From NCBI RefSeq assembly GCF_023065955.2, contig NW_026622863.1:43072177-43136176 (forward strand): DNA of 64,000 nucleotides, written 5' to 3'. Within the stretch, counting starts at the first letter, position 1, and each line of letters begins with the position of its first letter. Source of the stretch: Ursus arctos. Lineage: Eukaryota; Chordata; Mammalia; Carnivora; Ursidae. The translations under genes and the position numbers were made by a program. Under the pieces are notes generated by a model. That model did no database searches. It was not told the origin of the DNA and saw only the letters and a program-made list of their open reading frames with translations. Of the stretch, positions 50,560 through 63,340 are shown in pieces.

Positions 50560-51177
50560 AAAAAAAAAAAAGACTAATTTTTGGAGCAGTTTTAGATTCA
50601 CAGCAAAACTGAGGGAAGGTACAGAGATTTCCCCTACACCCCCTCCTCCCCTCCCCAGTTTCCCCTTATCAACATCCCCACCAGAGTACTACATTTGGCA
50701 CAACTGATGAACCCACATTGACACCTCATAATCACCCAAAGTCCATAGTTTATGTTAAGGTTCACTCTTGGTGATGTACATTCTATGGATGTGGACAAAT
50801 TTATAGTGACAGGTATTCACAATTACAGGATCATAGAGAGTCTTTTCACTGCCCTAAAAATCCTATGTATTTATCATCCCTCACTTCCCAAACAACCCCG
50901 GGCAACTACTGATCTTTCCCCTGTCTCCACTGTTTTCCTTTTCCAGAAGGTAGTATGGTTGGAATCATACAATATGTACCTTTTTTCAAAGTGGCTTCTT
51001 TCACTTCATGATATACATTTAAGTCTCCTCTGTTAAACATTTTTCATGTACCCTTCCTTATTATGTATCCTTACCTATGTTCCAGCAAATCATATATTCT
51101 TTCTTCCTCTTCTTCACACAAACAATAGCATACTATGCACAGCGGTCTGCAATTTTCCCCCTAACCACATAGTATTT
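50560..51177 (-). repeat. old L1M 3' region, antisense
   Basis: gattcacagcaaaactgagg, cagagatttcccctacaccc and cacttgatgatgtacattct-like sequence (ggtgatgtacattctatgga) are standard antisense L1M phrases. Confidence 0.7.
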
Positions 51178-51194
51178 AAAAATTAACTTTGAGG

Positions 51195-51384
51195 GGCGCC
51201 TGAGTGGCTCTGTTGTTAAGCGTCTGCCTTCGGCTCAGGGCGTGATCCCAGCGTTATGGGATTGAGCCCCACATCAAGCTCCTCCGCTATGAGCCTGCTT
51301 CTTCCTCTCTCACTCCCCCTGCTTGTGTTCCCTCTCTCGCTGGCTGTCTCTATCTCTGTCGAATAAATAAATAAAATCTTTTAA
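51195..51384 (+). mobile_element. SINEC, young variant
   Basis: Target repeat aaattaactttgagg on both sides. Confidence 0.94.
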
Positions 51385-51399
51385 AAAAATTAACTTTGA

Positions 51400-52380
51400 G
51401 GTATACTTTGTATACAATAAAATACTCCCATTTTGAGGGTACAGTTTGATGACTTTTGGCAAAGATCTATACTTGTGTAACCACCACCACAATCCAGATT
51501 TCCTAAATATATTCAGGTCATTCCCTGTTAGTACTTAAAATGCTTCTTCCTCCTTCATTATGGTTCATAGAATTCCATCAGCAAAATGCACCATTAATTT
51601 CAGTTTTTAAAAAAATCTTATTTGAAAGTAATTTCAACTTATAGAAAAGTTACAGGAGTAGTATAAAGATCTCCCATAGGGGCGCCTGGGTGGCTCTGTC
51701 GGGGTTGAGCGTCCATCTCCTGGCTTCGGCTCAGGTCATGATCTCATGGCAGTGAGATGGAACCCCGCATGCGGCTCTGCACTGAGCTGAATATGGAGCC
51801 TGCTTAGAATTCTCTCTCTCCTCTCCCTCTAGCCACCCCCCCTCACGTGCGTGCACACGCTCTCTAAATAAATAATAAATAAGATCTCCCATATACCTTC
51901 CACCCAGATTCACCCTAAAAAAAAACAAAAACATTTTGCCACACTCACTTGTCCATTCTCACTCTCCATACAAATATACACACATAATTTTTCTCTAAAC
52001 TATTTAAGAGTAGGAAATATACATCATACTCCTTTGTCCCATAATCCTTCAGCATATATTTACTAAGAACGAGGCAATTCTCTTATCTCATCACAGTACA
52101 ATTACCAAATGTAGGAAATGTCACAAAGATTACATAAGAAAGCATTGTATCAATCAACAATATTCCATTTCCAGCTGTCTTAATGATGTCCTTTATAAAA
52201 TATTCTCCCCTAATGGAACACCCAGTTTAGGATCAAGTTCTGCAATTAATTCTCACATATCTTTAGTGCCCTATAATCTAGATAGTTTCTCTGCTTTCGT
52301 CTTTTACAACACTAACATTTTTGAAGAGTATAGGCTGGTTTTCTAGAATGTTCAAATAGTTTTTCAGTAGGTTATTTTTT
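51400..52380 (-). repeat. old L1M 3' region, antisense, second copy
   Basis: tgagggtacagtttgatgac and agaaaagttacaggagtagt are antisense L1M phrases, split by a SINE at 51679-51879. Confidence 0.55.
51679..51879 (+). mobile_element. SINEC
   Basis: Target repeat taaagatctcccata (51664) / taagatctcccata (51880). Confidence 0.93.
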
Positions 52381-52438
52381 TAAAGGAAAATAATTACTTA
52401 TTAATGCATACACAATTTTATATTACTAAAAATGTCAT

Positions 52439-52858
52439 GGGGCACCTGGATGGCTTAGTCGGTGAAGATCTGACTATTGATCTCAGCTCGGGTCTTGATC
52501 TCAGGGTTGTGAGTTCAAGCCCCACACTGGGCTCCATGCTGGGTGTAGAGCCTACTTTAATATAAAATCAAATAAGATACAATGAGGTATCTCAGAGTCC
52601 ATAGTCTCTCATGCTTCATTCCCCCTTCTGAGAAACAAACTGAGGGCTTCAGAGGGGAGGGGGGTGGGGGAATGGGATAGGCTGGTGATGGGTAGTAAGG
52701 AGGGCACGTATTGCATGGTGCACTGGGTGTTATACGCGACTAATGAATCGTTGAACTTTACATCAGAAACCAGGGATGTACTGTATGGTGACTAACATAA
52801 TATAATAAAAAAAAATTATTATTTAAAAAAAGATACAATGAGGTAAAATAAAATAAAT
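52439..52858 (+). mobile_element. SINEC, old type, with L1 copy F in its tail
   Basis: Target repeat aaaaatgtcat (52428-52438, 52859-52869) encloses both elements. Confidence 0.9.
52590..52829 (+). mobile_element. L1 3' end with 5' inversion (copy F)
   Basis: Target repeat aagatacaatgaggta on both sides (52574-52589, 52830-52845). The first 40 bases are the reverse complement of the L1 3' UTR part that would precede the remaining 200 bases. This is a twin-priming product. It sits in the A-rich tail of the SINE at 52439-52858. Confidence 0.9.
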
Positions 52859-52869
52859 AAAAATGTCAT

Positions 52870-53442
52870 ATAAATTGAAAATAACTTAGTTACTCTATAC
52901 CCTTACCTCAGTGGTTTCTTCCAAGTTATTTAAGTAGAACATGTGTCTAGGTAGCATATCACTTATTAAGGGCCACTATACAAGCAAATTACAATTATTC
53001 GAGGGTGGGATAGTGGAATATACCCATATGAGCTTTAGCCAGAGGGATACAGATGACTCAAATTAGGACCATCCTGTAGATAGTATATAGAATCCAGGTG
53101 AAAACACCACTGATACAAATAGACCTCACAACAAACTGTAGGACTAACTCTGAAACCTATAAGAAATAAATCAACAATGGGGCCAAACTAACATTACTTT
53201 ATAACCAAAAAGGAAGATTTGTCCCAATGGAAAAGTCCTACCAAGACAACAATGATGATTCCCTGATAATAGCTGCTCCCAAATCATGGGAATCCCAATT
53301 CTTTCTATGTACATAAAAGCAGCCTTGCCATAGAGCCAGCCAACCAGCTCTCTCAGAATCTGGAATTTAAATTAAGGAACTAGACTCCTCAGCATGAGGA
53401 ACAATTTACCACAACTCTTAACACCTCCTTCTGTAAGGTGGT
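52870..53442. other. KRAB gene 2 intron, unassigned
   Basis: No repeat or exon recognised. Confidence 0.3.
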
Positions 53443-53457
53443 AGAAAGCAGTTTTTT

Positions 53458-54886
53458 CAGACACATAGACCAATGGAACAGAAGAGAGAACCCAGAAATG
53501 GACCCTTGGCTCTTTGGGCAACTAATATTTGATAAAGCAGGAAAAAACATCTGGTGGGAAAAAGACAGTCTCTTCAATAAATGGTGCTGGGAAAATTGGA
53601 CAGCTACATGCAAAAGAATGAAACTTGATGACTCTCTCATACCATACACAAAAATAAACTCCAAATGGATGAAAGACCTTGATGTGAGACAGGAATCCAT
53701 CAAAACCCTAGAGGAGAACATAGGCAGCAACCTCTACGACAGCGGCCAAAGCAACCTTTTTCATGACACATCCCCAAAGGCAAGAGAAACAAAAGATAAA
53801 ATGAACTTATGGGACTTCATCAAGATTAAATCTTCTGCACAGCCAAGGAAACAGTCAAGAAAACTAAGAGGCAGCCCACGGAATGGGAGAATATATTTGC
53901 AAATGACACTACAGATAAAGGACTGGTATCCAAGATCTACAAAGAACTTCTCAAACTCAATACACGAGAAACAAATAAATCAAAAAATGGGCAGAAGATA
54001 TGAACACTTTTCCAATGAAGACATACAAATGGCTAAGAGACACATGAAAAAATGTTCAAAATCATTAGCCATCAGGGAAATTCAAATCAAAACCACACTG
54101 AGATACCACCTTATGCCAGTTAGAATGGCAAAAATAGACAAGGCAAGAAACAACAATTGTTGGAGAGGATGTGGAGAAAGGGGATCCCTCCTACATTGTT
54201 GGTGGGAATGCAAGTTGGTACAGCCACTCTGGAAAACAGTGTGGAGGTCCCTTAAAAAGTTAAAAATTGACCTACCCTATGATCCAGCCATTGCACTACT
54301 GGGTGTTTACCCCAAAGATACAGACGTAGTAAAGAGAAAGGCCATATGCACCCCAATGTTCATAGCAGCAATGTCCACAATAGCTAAATCGTGGAAGGAG
54401 CCGAGATGCCCTTCAACAGATGACTGGATTAAGAAGTTGTGGTCCATATATACAATGGAATATTACTCAGCTATCAGAAAGAACGAGTTCTCAACATTTG
54501 CTGCAACATGGACGGCACTGGAGGAGATAATGCTAAAGGAAATAAGTCAAGCAGTGAAAGACAACTATCATATGATCTCTCTCATCTATGGAACATAAGA
54601 ACTAGGATGATCGGTAGTGGAAGAAAGGGATAAAGAAAGGGGGGGTAATCAGAAGGGGGAATGAAACATGAGAGACTATGGACTATGAGAAACAAACTGA
54701 GGGCCTCAGAGGGGAGGGGGTGGGGGAATGGGATAGACCGGTTATGGGTAGTAAGGAGGGCACGTATTGCATGGTGCTCTGGTTGTTATACGCAACTAAT
54801 GAATCATCGAGCCTTACATCGGAAACCGGGGATGTACTGTACGGTGACTAACAGAATATAATAAAAAATCATTAAAAAAAAAAAAA
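53458..54886 (+). mobile_element. L1, 5'-truncated, young (copy B)
   Basis: Flanked by agaaagcagtttttt (53443-53457 and 54887-54901). Contains the C-terminal part of ORF2 and the full 3' UTR ending in AATAAAAAATCATT and poly(A). An apparent 386-codon frame runs through it. Compared with copies A and C, it has a 1-base and two 4-base deletions (near 53832, 53972 and 54004). These cancel to 9 bases, so the middle about 55 residues are out of the normal frame while both ends are ORF2 sequence. Confidence 0.92.
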
Positions 54887-55161
54887 AGAAAGCAGTTTTT
54901 TTGTTGAGGAACAAAGTAAGTCTTTGGCCTCCTGTGTTGTTAAGTCGCCAAACGAACAAGCAAATAATGAGCCTTGGTTGGAATGGGGGACAACACCAGT
55001 ACCCAGAGTTGCTACAATATGTTATCTAAAATGTCCAGTTTCAACAAAAATTACGAGGCATGCAAGTTCACAGGAAAGTTTGACCCACACTGGGGAAAAG
55101 TAGACAGTAGAAACTGCCTGTGAGAATGACCAGTTGTCAGATTCATCAGAAAAAGACTTCA

Positions 55162-55362
55162 GGGGCGCCTGGGTATCGCAGTTGTTAAAGCGTCTGCCTT
55201 CGGCTCAGGGCGTGATCCTGACGTTCCAGGATCAAGTTCCACATCGGGCTCCTCCGCTGGGAGCCTGCTTCTTCCTCTCCCACTCCCCCTGCTGTGTTCC
55301 CTCTCTCGCTGGCTGTCTCTCTGGCAAATAAATAAATAAAATCTTAAAAAAAAAAAAAAAAA

Positions 55363-55402
<40 letters not shown>

Positions 55403-55408
55403 AAAAAG
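55162..55408 (+). mobile_element. SINEC with (GAAA)n tail
   Basis: Target repeat aaaaagacttca (55150-55161, 55409-55420); tail of about ten GAAA units. Confidence 0.95.
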
Positions 55409-55639
55409 AAAAAGACTTCAAAAGAGCTATTACAAACATGCTCACAGACTTAAGGGAAACCGTGGTTAAAGAAGTGAAGGGCTGAGTGGAGGGGGAAATA
55501 GGGTATAGAGTTTCAGTGCTGCAAGATTAAAAAAAAGTTCCAGAAATTAGCTGCACAACAATGTGCATACAGTTAACACTACTATATGGTTCACTTAAAA
55601 ATGGTTAAGATGGTAAATTTTATGTTATGTGGGTTTTTC

Positions 55640-56000
55640 AAAGCTTTTTTTTTTTTTTAAGCAGTTTAAGGCTTACAGCAAAATTGAGGGGAAAGTACAA
55701 AGATTTTCCAAATAACCCCTGCCTCCACACATGCTCGGCCTCTTCCGTTATCAACATCCCCACTAGGTGCATTTGGTACAATTGATGATCCTACATGGAC
55801 ACATCATAATCAGAGTCCATGGTTTACATTAGAGTTCACTCTTGATCTTGTACATACGATGGGTTTGGAGATTTGTATAATGATATGTATCCATTATTAT
55901 GGTATCATACAGAGTATTTCCACTGCCCTAGAAATCCTCTGCACTCTTCCTACTCACCATTCCCATCAACCCCTGGTAACCACTGGTTTTTTTACTGTCC
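55640..56000 (-). repeat. old L1M 3' region, antisense, third copy
   Basis: Same phrases as at 50560: ggcttacagcaaaattgagg, gttatcaacatccccactag. Confidence 0.65.
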
Positions 56001-56119
56001 TCATAGGCTTTGATATACCTTCCACATGACAGGGACAGCTGGCTTAAGAGGGCTGCCTCTTCCTCTCCAACCCCCAAATAGAAACTTTACAGTGGAGAAA
56101 CCTGGAAGACCCTACATTA

Positions 56120-56317
56120 TTTTCTTTTAAGATTTTATTTATTTATTTACTTTAGAGAGAGAGAGAGGGAGCACAAGCGGGAGGAGGGGTAGAGGGAGAG
56201 GGAGGCTCTGCACCAAGCATGGAGTCCAAGGCGGGCTCAATCCCAGGACGCTGAGACCATGACCTGAGCCAAAATCAAGAGTCGAACACTTAACCGACTG
56301 CCGCCCAGGCACTCCAA
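56120..56317 (-). mobile_element. SINEC
   Basis: Target repeat ccctacatta (56110, 56318). Confidence 0.93.
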
Positions 56318-56379
56318 CCCTACATTAATTTAATTCAGTGACCAAAGTTAGTATCACTAGGAATGAAACAAATCAATAT

Positions 56380-56985
56380 TATGTGCTATCTGATATGACA
56401 CATTGAGGACACATCACTTCTGCATCATTCCTGCCAAAAGTGTAAAACCTAAATCTAATCATGAAGAACTATCAAATAAATCTTAATTGAGGATCATTCT
56501 ACAAAATAGGTGAGCCTGCACTCATCAAAAATCACGATCAATAAAGACAGAGAAACTTTAAGGAAAAGTGTTCCAGATTAAAGAGAGGTAACAAAGGGAA
56601 AAAGGCCATAAAGAAAGTTATTGAGACAACTGGCAAATTGTAATTATGGGGTGGAGATCAGACAATAGTATTGTATCAATGTTAAATTTTCTAAATTATA
56701 CCATGGTCATTTAAGGGACTGTTCTTGCTTATAGAAGATGTGTGCCAAAGTAATTAGGGGTAAAAGACATGATGATGTCTACACCTTACCCTCAAATGAT
56801 TCAGAAAATGATAAATGCACAGACATGCAATGGCAAAGGAACTGTGGCAAAAAAGCTGGCAACTGATGAACATGAGTGTGAACACAAATATTGGTGTTTT
56901 TTGTTCTAGTATTGCAATTTTTCTGTAAATTTGAGGTCATTTAAATTTTATAATCCATTGCAGTATAAAACAAAAACAAACAAAA
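56380..56985 (+). repeat. old L1ME-like 3' UTR
   Basis: gagacaactggcaaattgta ... acaatagtattgtatcaatg ... gtatttgcaatttttctgta-like end are features of L1ME 3' UTRs. Confidence 0.5.
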
Positions 56986-57444
56986 ACCCTAAAGAAAGGA
57001 CAGCACTTCTCAATGTACATGGTAGACACTGGGGCTTGTGGAAGAGATACTGAACCATTTGTGACCTAAATTAATGGAAAGTAGGGGCAAAGGTTAAGGT
57101 GTGCCAGGGCTCTGATATGATGGTGAGGTAGGGGGAGCGCATTGCGGAGGGAGAGTGGGCTTTCCTCTGGAGTATCCTGAAGCTGTGCCATCTTTCATGT
57201 TTGTCTTAGAGTCCTGGTGGGGTCCACAAGGCAGTGAAAAAACATGTCACCTAACTGGGGACAGGGGGTCTTGCTGCCAGGAACCTGGCGGCCATTTTCT
57301 CATCTTTTCACAGATCACTCAGGGTCAGCAGATTCCAAAGAGGGCAGAATAGGGAGCGGGAAAAATGAGGACTGAGTCACATGCCAGAAATCCTCATACG
57401 CAGTCTGTGCAGATCCACCCTCACCTAAAAGGAAAATAAAAGCA

Positions 57445-59045
57445 TCAATAGAAAATCCAGAAATAAACTGACAATTGTATGGTCAATTAATCTTCAATGA
57501 AGCAGGAAAGACTATGCAATGGGAAAAGGACAGTCTCTTCAACAAATGGTTTTGGGGAAACTGCACAGCAAACACACAAAAGAATGAAACTGGACCACTT
57601 TCTTACACCATATACAAAAATAAAATCGAAATGGATTAAAGACCTAAATGGAGACCTGAAACCGTAAAAATCCTAGAAGAGAGCACAGGCAACAACTTCT
57701 TTGGGATTGGCCATAGCAACTTCTTTCTAGATATCTCTCCTCAGGCAAGGGAAACAAAAGTAAAAATAAACTATTGGGATATATCAAAATAAAAAGCTTC
57801 TGCACAGGGGCGCCTGGGTGGTACAGCGGTTAAGCGTCTGCCTTCGGCTCAGGGCGTGATCCCGGCGATCTGGGATCGAGCCCCGCATCAGGCTCCTCTG
57901 CTATGAGCCTGCTCTTCCTCTCCCACTCCCCCTGCTTGTGTTCCCTCTCTCACTGGCTGTCTCTATCTCTGTCAAATAAATAAATAAAATCTTTAAAAAA
58001 AAAAAAAAAGCTTCTGCACAGTAAAGGAAATAATCAACAAAACCAAAAGGCGTCTATGGAATGGGAGAAGAGATTTGTAAATAACATATCCAATAAAGCT
58101 TTGGCTAGTATCCAAAATATATAAAGAACTTATAAAACTCAACACCCAAAATGCAAATAATCCACTTAACAAATGGGCCAAAGACATGAACAGATATTTC
58201 TCCAGAGAAGACATCCAGATGGCCAACAGACACATGAAAAGATGCTCAATATCACTCATCCTCAGGGAAATGCAAATCAACAGTACAATGAGATATCATC
58301 TCGCACCTGTCAGAATGGCTAAAATCAACAACACAACAAACAACAGGTGTTGGGGAGGATGTAGAGAAAAAGGGACCCTCTTGCATTGTTGGTGGGAATG
58401 CAAACTGGTGTAGCCACCGTGGAAAACAGTATGGAGTTTCCTCCAAAAGTTACAAATAGAACTACCTTGTGATCCAGCAGTCACACTACTGGGTATTTAT
58501 GCAAAGAATACAAGAACACTAATTCAAAGAGATACATGCACCCGATGTTTACGCAGCACTATTTACAGTAGGCAAGATATGAAAACAGCCAAGTGTCCAT
58601 CAATTGATGAGGGGATGAAGAAGAGGCAGTATATATATACAATGGAATATTATTCAGCCATAAAAAAGAATGAAATCTTGCCATTTGAAATGACATGGAG
58701 AGAACTAGAGAGTATAATGCTAAGCAAAATAAATCAGAGAAAGATAAATACCATATACTTTCACTCATATGTAGAAATAAGAAACAAAACAAACAAGCAA
58801 AGGGTAAACAATAAGAGAGAGAGAGAGAGAAATCAAGAAACCAACTCAATTATAGAAAAGAAACTGATGGTTACCAGAGGGATGGGGGTTAGGGGGATGG
58901 ACTAAATCAGTGATGGGTATTAACGAGTGCACTTGTAATGAACGCAGGGTGATGTATGGAAGCGCTGAGTCACTATACTGTACACCTGAAACTAATATAA
59001 CACTGTATGTTAACTGGAATTAAAATAAAAACTTTAAAAAAAAAG
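57445..59045 (+). repeat. older L1, 5'-truncated
   Basis: Starts at gaaaatccagaaataaactg and ends at cacctgaaactaatataaca ... ttaactggaattaaaataaa plus poly(A). ORF2 C-terminal remnants such as [20 protein letters not shown] (58186) are visible. Split by a SINE at 57808-58004. Confidence 0.85.
57808..58004 (+). mobile_element. SINEC, young variant, inside old L1
   Basis: Target repeat aaaaagcttctgcacag (57791-57807, 58005-58021). Confidence 0.95.
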
Positions 59046-60029
59046 TGTCAAGAACCAACGTCCATCTGAAAGACCATGATGAATGTAGAACACGCATATC
59101 TTGCAATCTCTGCACTCAGAGGGGCTTTGCAGAGATACAGCCAGGCTGTGACTCAGGGGTGGCCTGGGATACCAAATTCACAACTGGGGCACCTCCACCT
59201 TTAATATCTGGGGCTGTAACATCCACTGGGACAACAAAGTGAAAACAACACCGCTATAGCCTTTCTGGCCAAGAGTATGGAGAATTCTCTTTTGAAGACA
59301 CCTGTGCAGGTGATTACAAGATGGGATACCCCTGACTTTGCTACCCCCAGAGCCAAGTCCCCAGGGGAAGGTCATGTAACTCCATGGCACCTGGGAGCTT
59401 TAAGAAGCTGCTGACTCCTTTGGGCTCTAGGGCTTCTCAGATGCAACGTAGGGGCAGTTCTTTGGCAATCCATGGAAGGTCTGGCTTACCCTGGTGTCCA
59501 GAACAACCTGCCCATTCCTCTTATAACACATCCCTTGGCCCACTTTTGGAAAAGCCCTCTGAGTCAAGGTGAAGGTGGTCTCATAGAACACGTATAACAC
59601 AAGTGGAGATACAAGACTCTGCTGCCCCTCCTCAAAGTCCAAGCCCCATTCCCAAATCCAGGGATGTCAGAGCGCATCCTCACTCTGAACACCCAAGATC
59701 CCCCCCACATCCCAACCCCAGGAACATCCACTTACGAACTCCTCCCTCATCTCCCAAACCTGAGAATGCACAGATCTAGCCACCGTCACAAACATCTAAG
59801 AACGTGCAGCCCTAGACGGTCTCCACCCCCACCCCCGTACCCTACCTCACTGTCCTCTCCCCACCAACCTGGGGTTGCCATGTTCCAGCTGCCCCCAAAC
59901 CAAAATGCCCGATGGGATTTATCCAAGGGTCCCTGGCTTCTGCACCTCCCCGCCCAAACCCAAGGATGCATCACAGCTCACCAACCTGGGAACACACAGT
60001 CGCAGCCATCCGCCGCATCTCAATAGAAC
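59046..60029. other. KRAB gene 2 upstream region, unassigned
   Basis: C-rich and repeat-poor, grading into the CpG island. Several weak minus-strand donors exist, but none stands out. Open frames are unlikely to be coding. Confidence 0.35.
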
Positions 60030-60440
60030 CAAGAAGCCCCCTATGTCGCCCCTCGGATCCCGCGAGCCCCGAATGTTCGGTTTTCCTGGTTCCCCCTTAG
60101 CACGACCCCGGCACTCTCGGCTATTTCCGCCGCCCTCAGCCCGTAAGATTGGGGGACTCCCCTCTCCAGGCGTCCGTCTGGAGGTCTTGGGCACGGAGGC
60201 TGCCACGAGACCTTCATGGGCCGCGTCCCCCGGAACCCCCGCGGCCCACCCGAGCTGCGGACCGAGAAGACCCAGCAGCTGCTGCCCCAGCGCGACGAGG
60301 CGCGTGGGCCTGGCGGCTGGACCACAATTCCCAGAAGGACCCGCGCGGGCCGGGGGCGCGCTCGGAGCCCCTCCGGGAGGCGAGGCCCGCGCAGGTGAAC
60401 CCAGAGTCTCAGCAGCAGACGTTCCGCTCGTGAGGGTTAG
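60030..60440. promoter_or_regulatory. CpG island, probable promoter of KRAB zinc-finger gene 2
   Basis: Very CpG-rich, repeat-free block upstream of the minus-strand KRAB gene. It holds a ZNF143/THAP11-like site at 60321-60337. It is the first island in the right direction for that gene, 14 kb upstream of its start exon. A gene beyond the right edge of the window on the plus strand could also use it. Open frames seen here are composition effects. Confidence 0.6.
60321..60337 (+). promoter_or_regulatory. ZNF143/THAP11-like site
   Basis: accacaattcccagaag matches the ACTACAATTCCCAGAATGC element at nearly every position. It lies in the CpG island. Confidence 0.5.
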
Positions 60441-61464
60441 ATGTACACGCACAAAAACGACACGTGCCTCCGCCGTCTACAATCAGGTGTAAAAAAATGC
60501 CTCTAATTACTCTGTTTAGATGTAGCTGTATTTAAGCTTACATCCTTTATGTGAATATTTATGTCATCTTAACCTGTTTTTAAAATCAAATATATATTGA
60601 ACACGAGGTGTTCTTCCACAATATTTTGTAAATTCTACTTGCCACTTATTTAATCGTCTTGTTATCCTTAGGTTGTTTCAACTTACTGGTATTACAACCA
60701 CCGTCACTCGTGTTTGGCAGAGCTCAAAGGCAGGCAGGGGAGTAGGAAAACTTCACAGTGAAAAATGGAAGGCTTCGGGAATACCCTGGAGGTTATTGGG
60801 TTAGAGAAGCTGGAGGTGAGCTAAAGAGAAGCAGTGCATATTATATGACTGGTTTGGGGATCGAATTTGGCTTTCTCTGGTTGCTCCTAAACTGGAAGAA
60901 GAGGAATAAAAAGGGGGGGGGGGGGCGGTAGGGGTTGGGAAGCTAGCACTCATTGTCCAAAGCCTAAATGTTGTGGGCTGATCACTGCCAAGGTTGTAAT
61001 TTGGTTTCCTGCTTGGAAACTAGTTGGTTGCTGCAGAGTTTGTAGGTCAGGATTCAGTTGTCATATATGATCTGCATTGTCTGTTTGTATATCCAGTCTG
61101 TCAAGTTTAATGGTTTCAAACAGCAGCAATCATTTATTATCTTTCATGGTTTCTCTGGGTCAGGAATTCTGGAACAATCTGACTGGAGAGTTTTGGCTCA
61201 AATTTTTCATGATAGCTGAACCTGGAACAGTGCAGAGTTCCAGGAGCCACTGGGAGTTGGTGGGACATCTCTCTTATTTCATGTAATCTCAGGGTTTCTC
61301 CATGTGGTCTGTGTGGGCCAGTTCGGCTTCTTAACAGCATGGTAGCCTCAGACATCTTAGACCGCAGCTCAAGGTTCTAAAGGCAAGAGTCTCAAGGATA
61401 ATCCAGATGGAAGCCATATCACTTTTTACGCCTAGCTTCAGAATCACATAGCATCATCTCCATT
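60441..61464. other. upstream flank, unassigned
   Basis: AT-rich after the island. Poly(G) run at 60915-60926. No exon recognised. Confidence 0.3.
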
Positions 61465-61479
61465 GTACTGACAATTTTA

Positions 61480-61670
61480 CTTTTTTTAAAGATTTTATTT
61501 ATGTGACAGAGAGACAGCCAGCGAGAGAGGGAACATAGCAGGGGGAGTGGGAGAGAAAGAAGCAGGCTCATAGCGGAAGAGCCTGATGTGGGGCTCGATC
61601 CCATAATGCCAGGATCACGCCCTGAGCCGAAGGCAGACGCTTTAACGACTGCGCTACCCAGGCGCCAGGA
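61480..61670 (-). mobile_element. SINEC, young variant
   Basis: Target repeat gtactgacaatttta (61465-61479, 61671-61685). Confidence 0.95.
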
Positions 61671-61996
61671 GTACTGACAATTTTAAAGGCCTCTCCAGAT
61701 TCAGTGGAAAGGGGATTTTGTCTTCGCTTCCTGATGGGAAAGTGGCAAGGTTCTGGAAGACCATGTGGGACCAAAATTATAGTTGCACTCATTTTTGGAA
61801 AATAAAATTTGCCATAAACAGCAAACAGACCGAAGCAGAGGAAGAAGTCTTAATTTTCACTCAGCCATGAAGAATGGACATTTATATTACTGAGCTGAAA
61901 CCATTTGTAGTAGGTAGGAGTGATAAAAAAAAATCATGATCTCTAAATAAATTTTCAACAGAATTAGGGAAGATCTAGCTCCAGTGAGCATATTTA

Positions 61997-62148
61997 TTTA
62001 TTTGTTTGTTTCTTTGTTTTTTTCAAATTTATTACTCAATTTAATGAAGCCAGGGCATTTTCTTGACACGTTTTGTCATCCCCTTTCCGAATAAATTACT
62101 TACATGCTTCTCCAGGGTTTTTCCTCCCCTCATCTTCACTCAGTTTTC
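61997..62148 (-). other. 3'-transduced segment of L1 copy C
   Basis: Unique sequence between the L1 poly(A) tract and the target repeat. It ends with an AATAAA signal and its own A-rich tail on the minus strand. This is the pattern left when L1 transcription runs through its own weak signal to a downstream one. Confidence 0.75.
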
Positions 62149-63110
62149 TTTTCTTTTTTTTTAATAATAATCTTTCATTATATTATGTTAGTCACCATAC
62201 AGTACATCCTTAGTTTTTGATGTAATGTTCCATGATTCATTATTTGCGTACAACACCCAGTGCACCATGCAATATGTGCCCTCCTTAATACCCAACACTG
62301 GATTATCCCAATCCCCCGCCCCCCCTCCCCTCTGAAGCCCTCAGTTTGTTTCCCAGAGTCCACAGTCTCTCATGGTTCATTCCCCCTTCTGTTCACCCCC
62401 GCTTCATTCTTCCCTTCCTTCTCCCACCGATCTTCCTATTTCTTATGTTCCATAAATGAGTGAAACCATATGATAATTGTCTTTCTCTGCTTCACTTATT
62501 TCACTTAGCATAATCTCCTCCAGTCCCATCCATGTTGCTGCAAATGTTGTGTAATCGTTCTTTCTGATGGCTGAGTAATAATATTTCATTGTATATATGG
62601 ACCACATCTTCTTAATCCAGTCATCTGTTGAAGGGCATCTTGGCTCCTTCCACAATTTAGCTATTGTAGACAATGCTGCTATGAACATTGGGGTGCATAT
62701 GGCCCTCCTCTTCACTACGTCTGTATCTTTGGGGTAAATACCCAGTAGTGCAATTGCTGGATCATACCGTAGCTCAATTTTTAACTTTTTAAGGGACCTC
62801 CACACTGTTTTCTAGAGTGGCTGTACCAACTTGCATTCCCACCAAGAGTGTAAGAGGGATCCCCTTTCTCCACATCCTCTCCAGGATTGTTGTTTCTTGT
62901 CTTGTCAATTTTTGCCATTCTAACTGGCGTAAGGTGGTATCTCAATGTGGTTTTGATTTGAATTTCCCTGAAGGCTAATGATTTTGAACATTTTTTCATG
63001 TGTCTGTTAGCCATTTCTATGTCTTCATTGGAAAAGTGTCTGTTCATATCTTCTGCCCATTTTTTGACTTGATTATTTGTTTCTCGTGTATTGAGTTTGA
63101 GAAGTTCTTT

Positions 63111-63340
63111 TTTTTAATTATAATATTTTTTTATTATATTATGTTAGTCACCATACAGTACATCCCTGGTTTTTGATGTAAAGTTCGATGATTCATTAGT
63201 TGCATATAACACCCAGTGCGCCGTGCAATACATGCCCTCCTTACTGCCCATCACCAGCCTATCCCATTCCCCACCCTTCCCCTCTGAAGCCCTCAGTTTG
63301 TTTCTCAGAGTCCATAGTCTCTCATGCTTCATTCCCCCTT
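63111..63340 (-). mobile_element. L1 3' end nested in L1 copy C
   Basis: About 230 bp of L1 3' UTR with poly(A), flanked by gagtttgagaagttcttt (63093-63110) and gagtttgaaaagttcttt (63341-63358), one mismatch. ORF2 of the host L1 resumes on the other side. Confidence 0.9.

Noticed and set aside
59875..60492. Pro/Arg-rich frames of up to 205 codons on both strands
   Set aside because: They lie in a CpG island, where stop codons are rare. Frames overlap on both strands with no domain or splice support.
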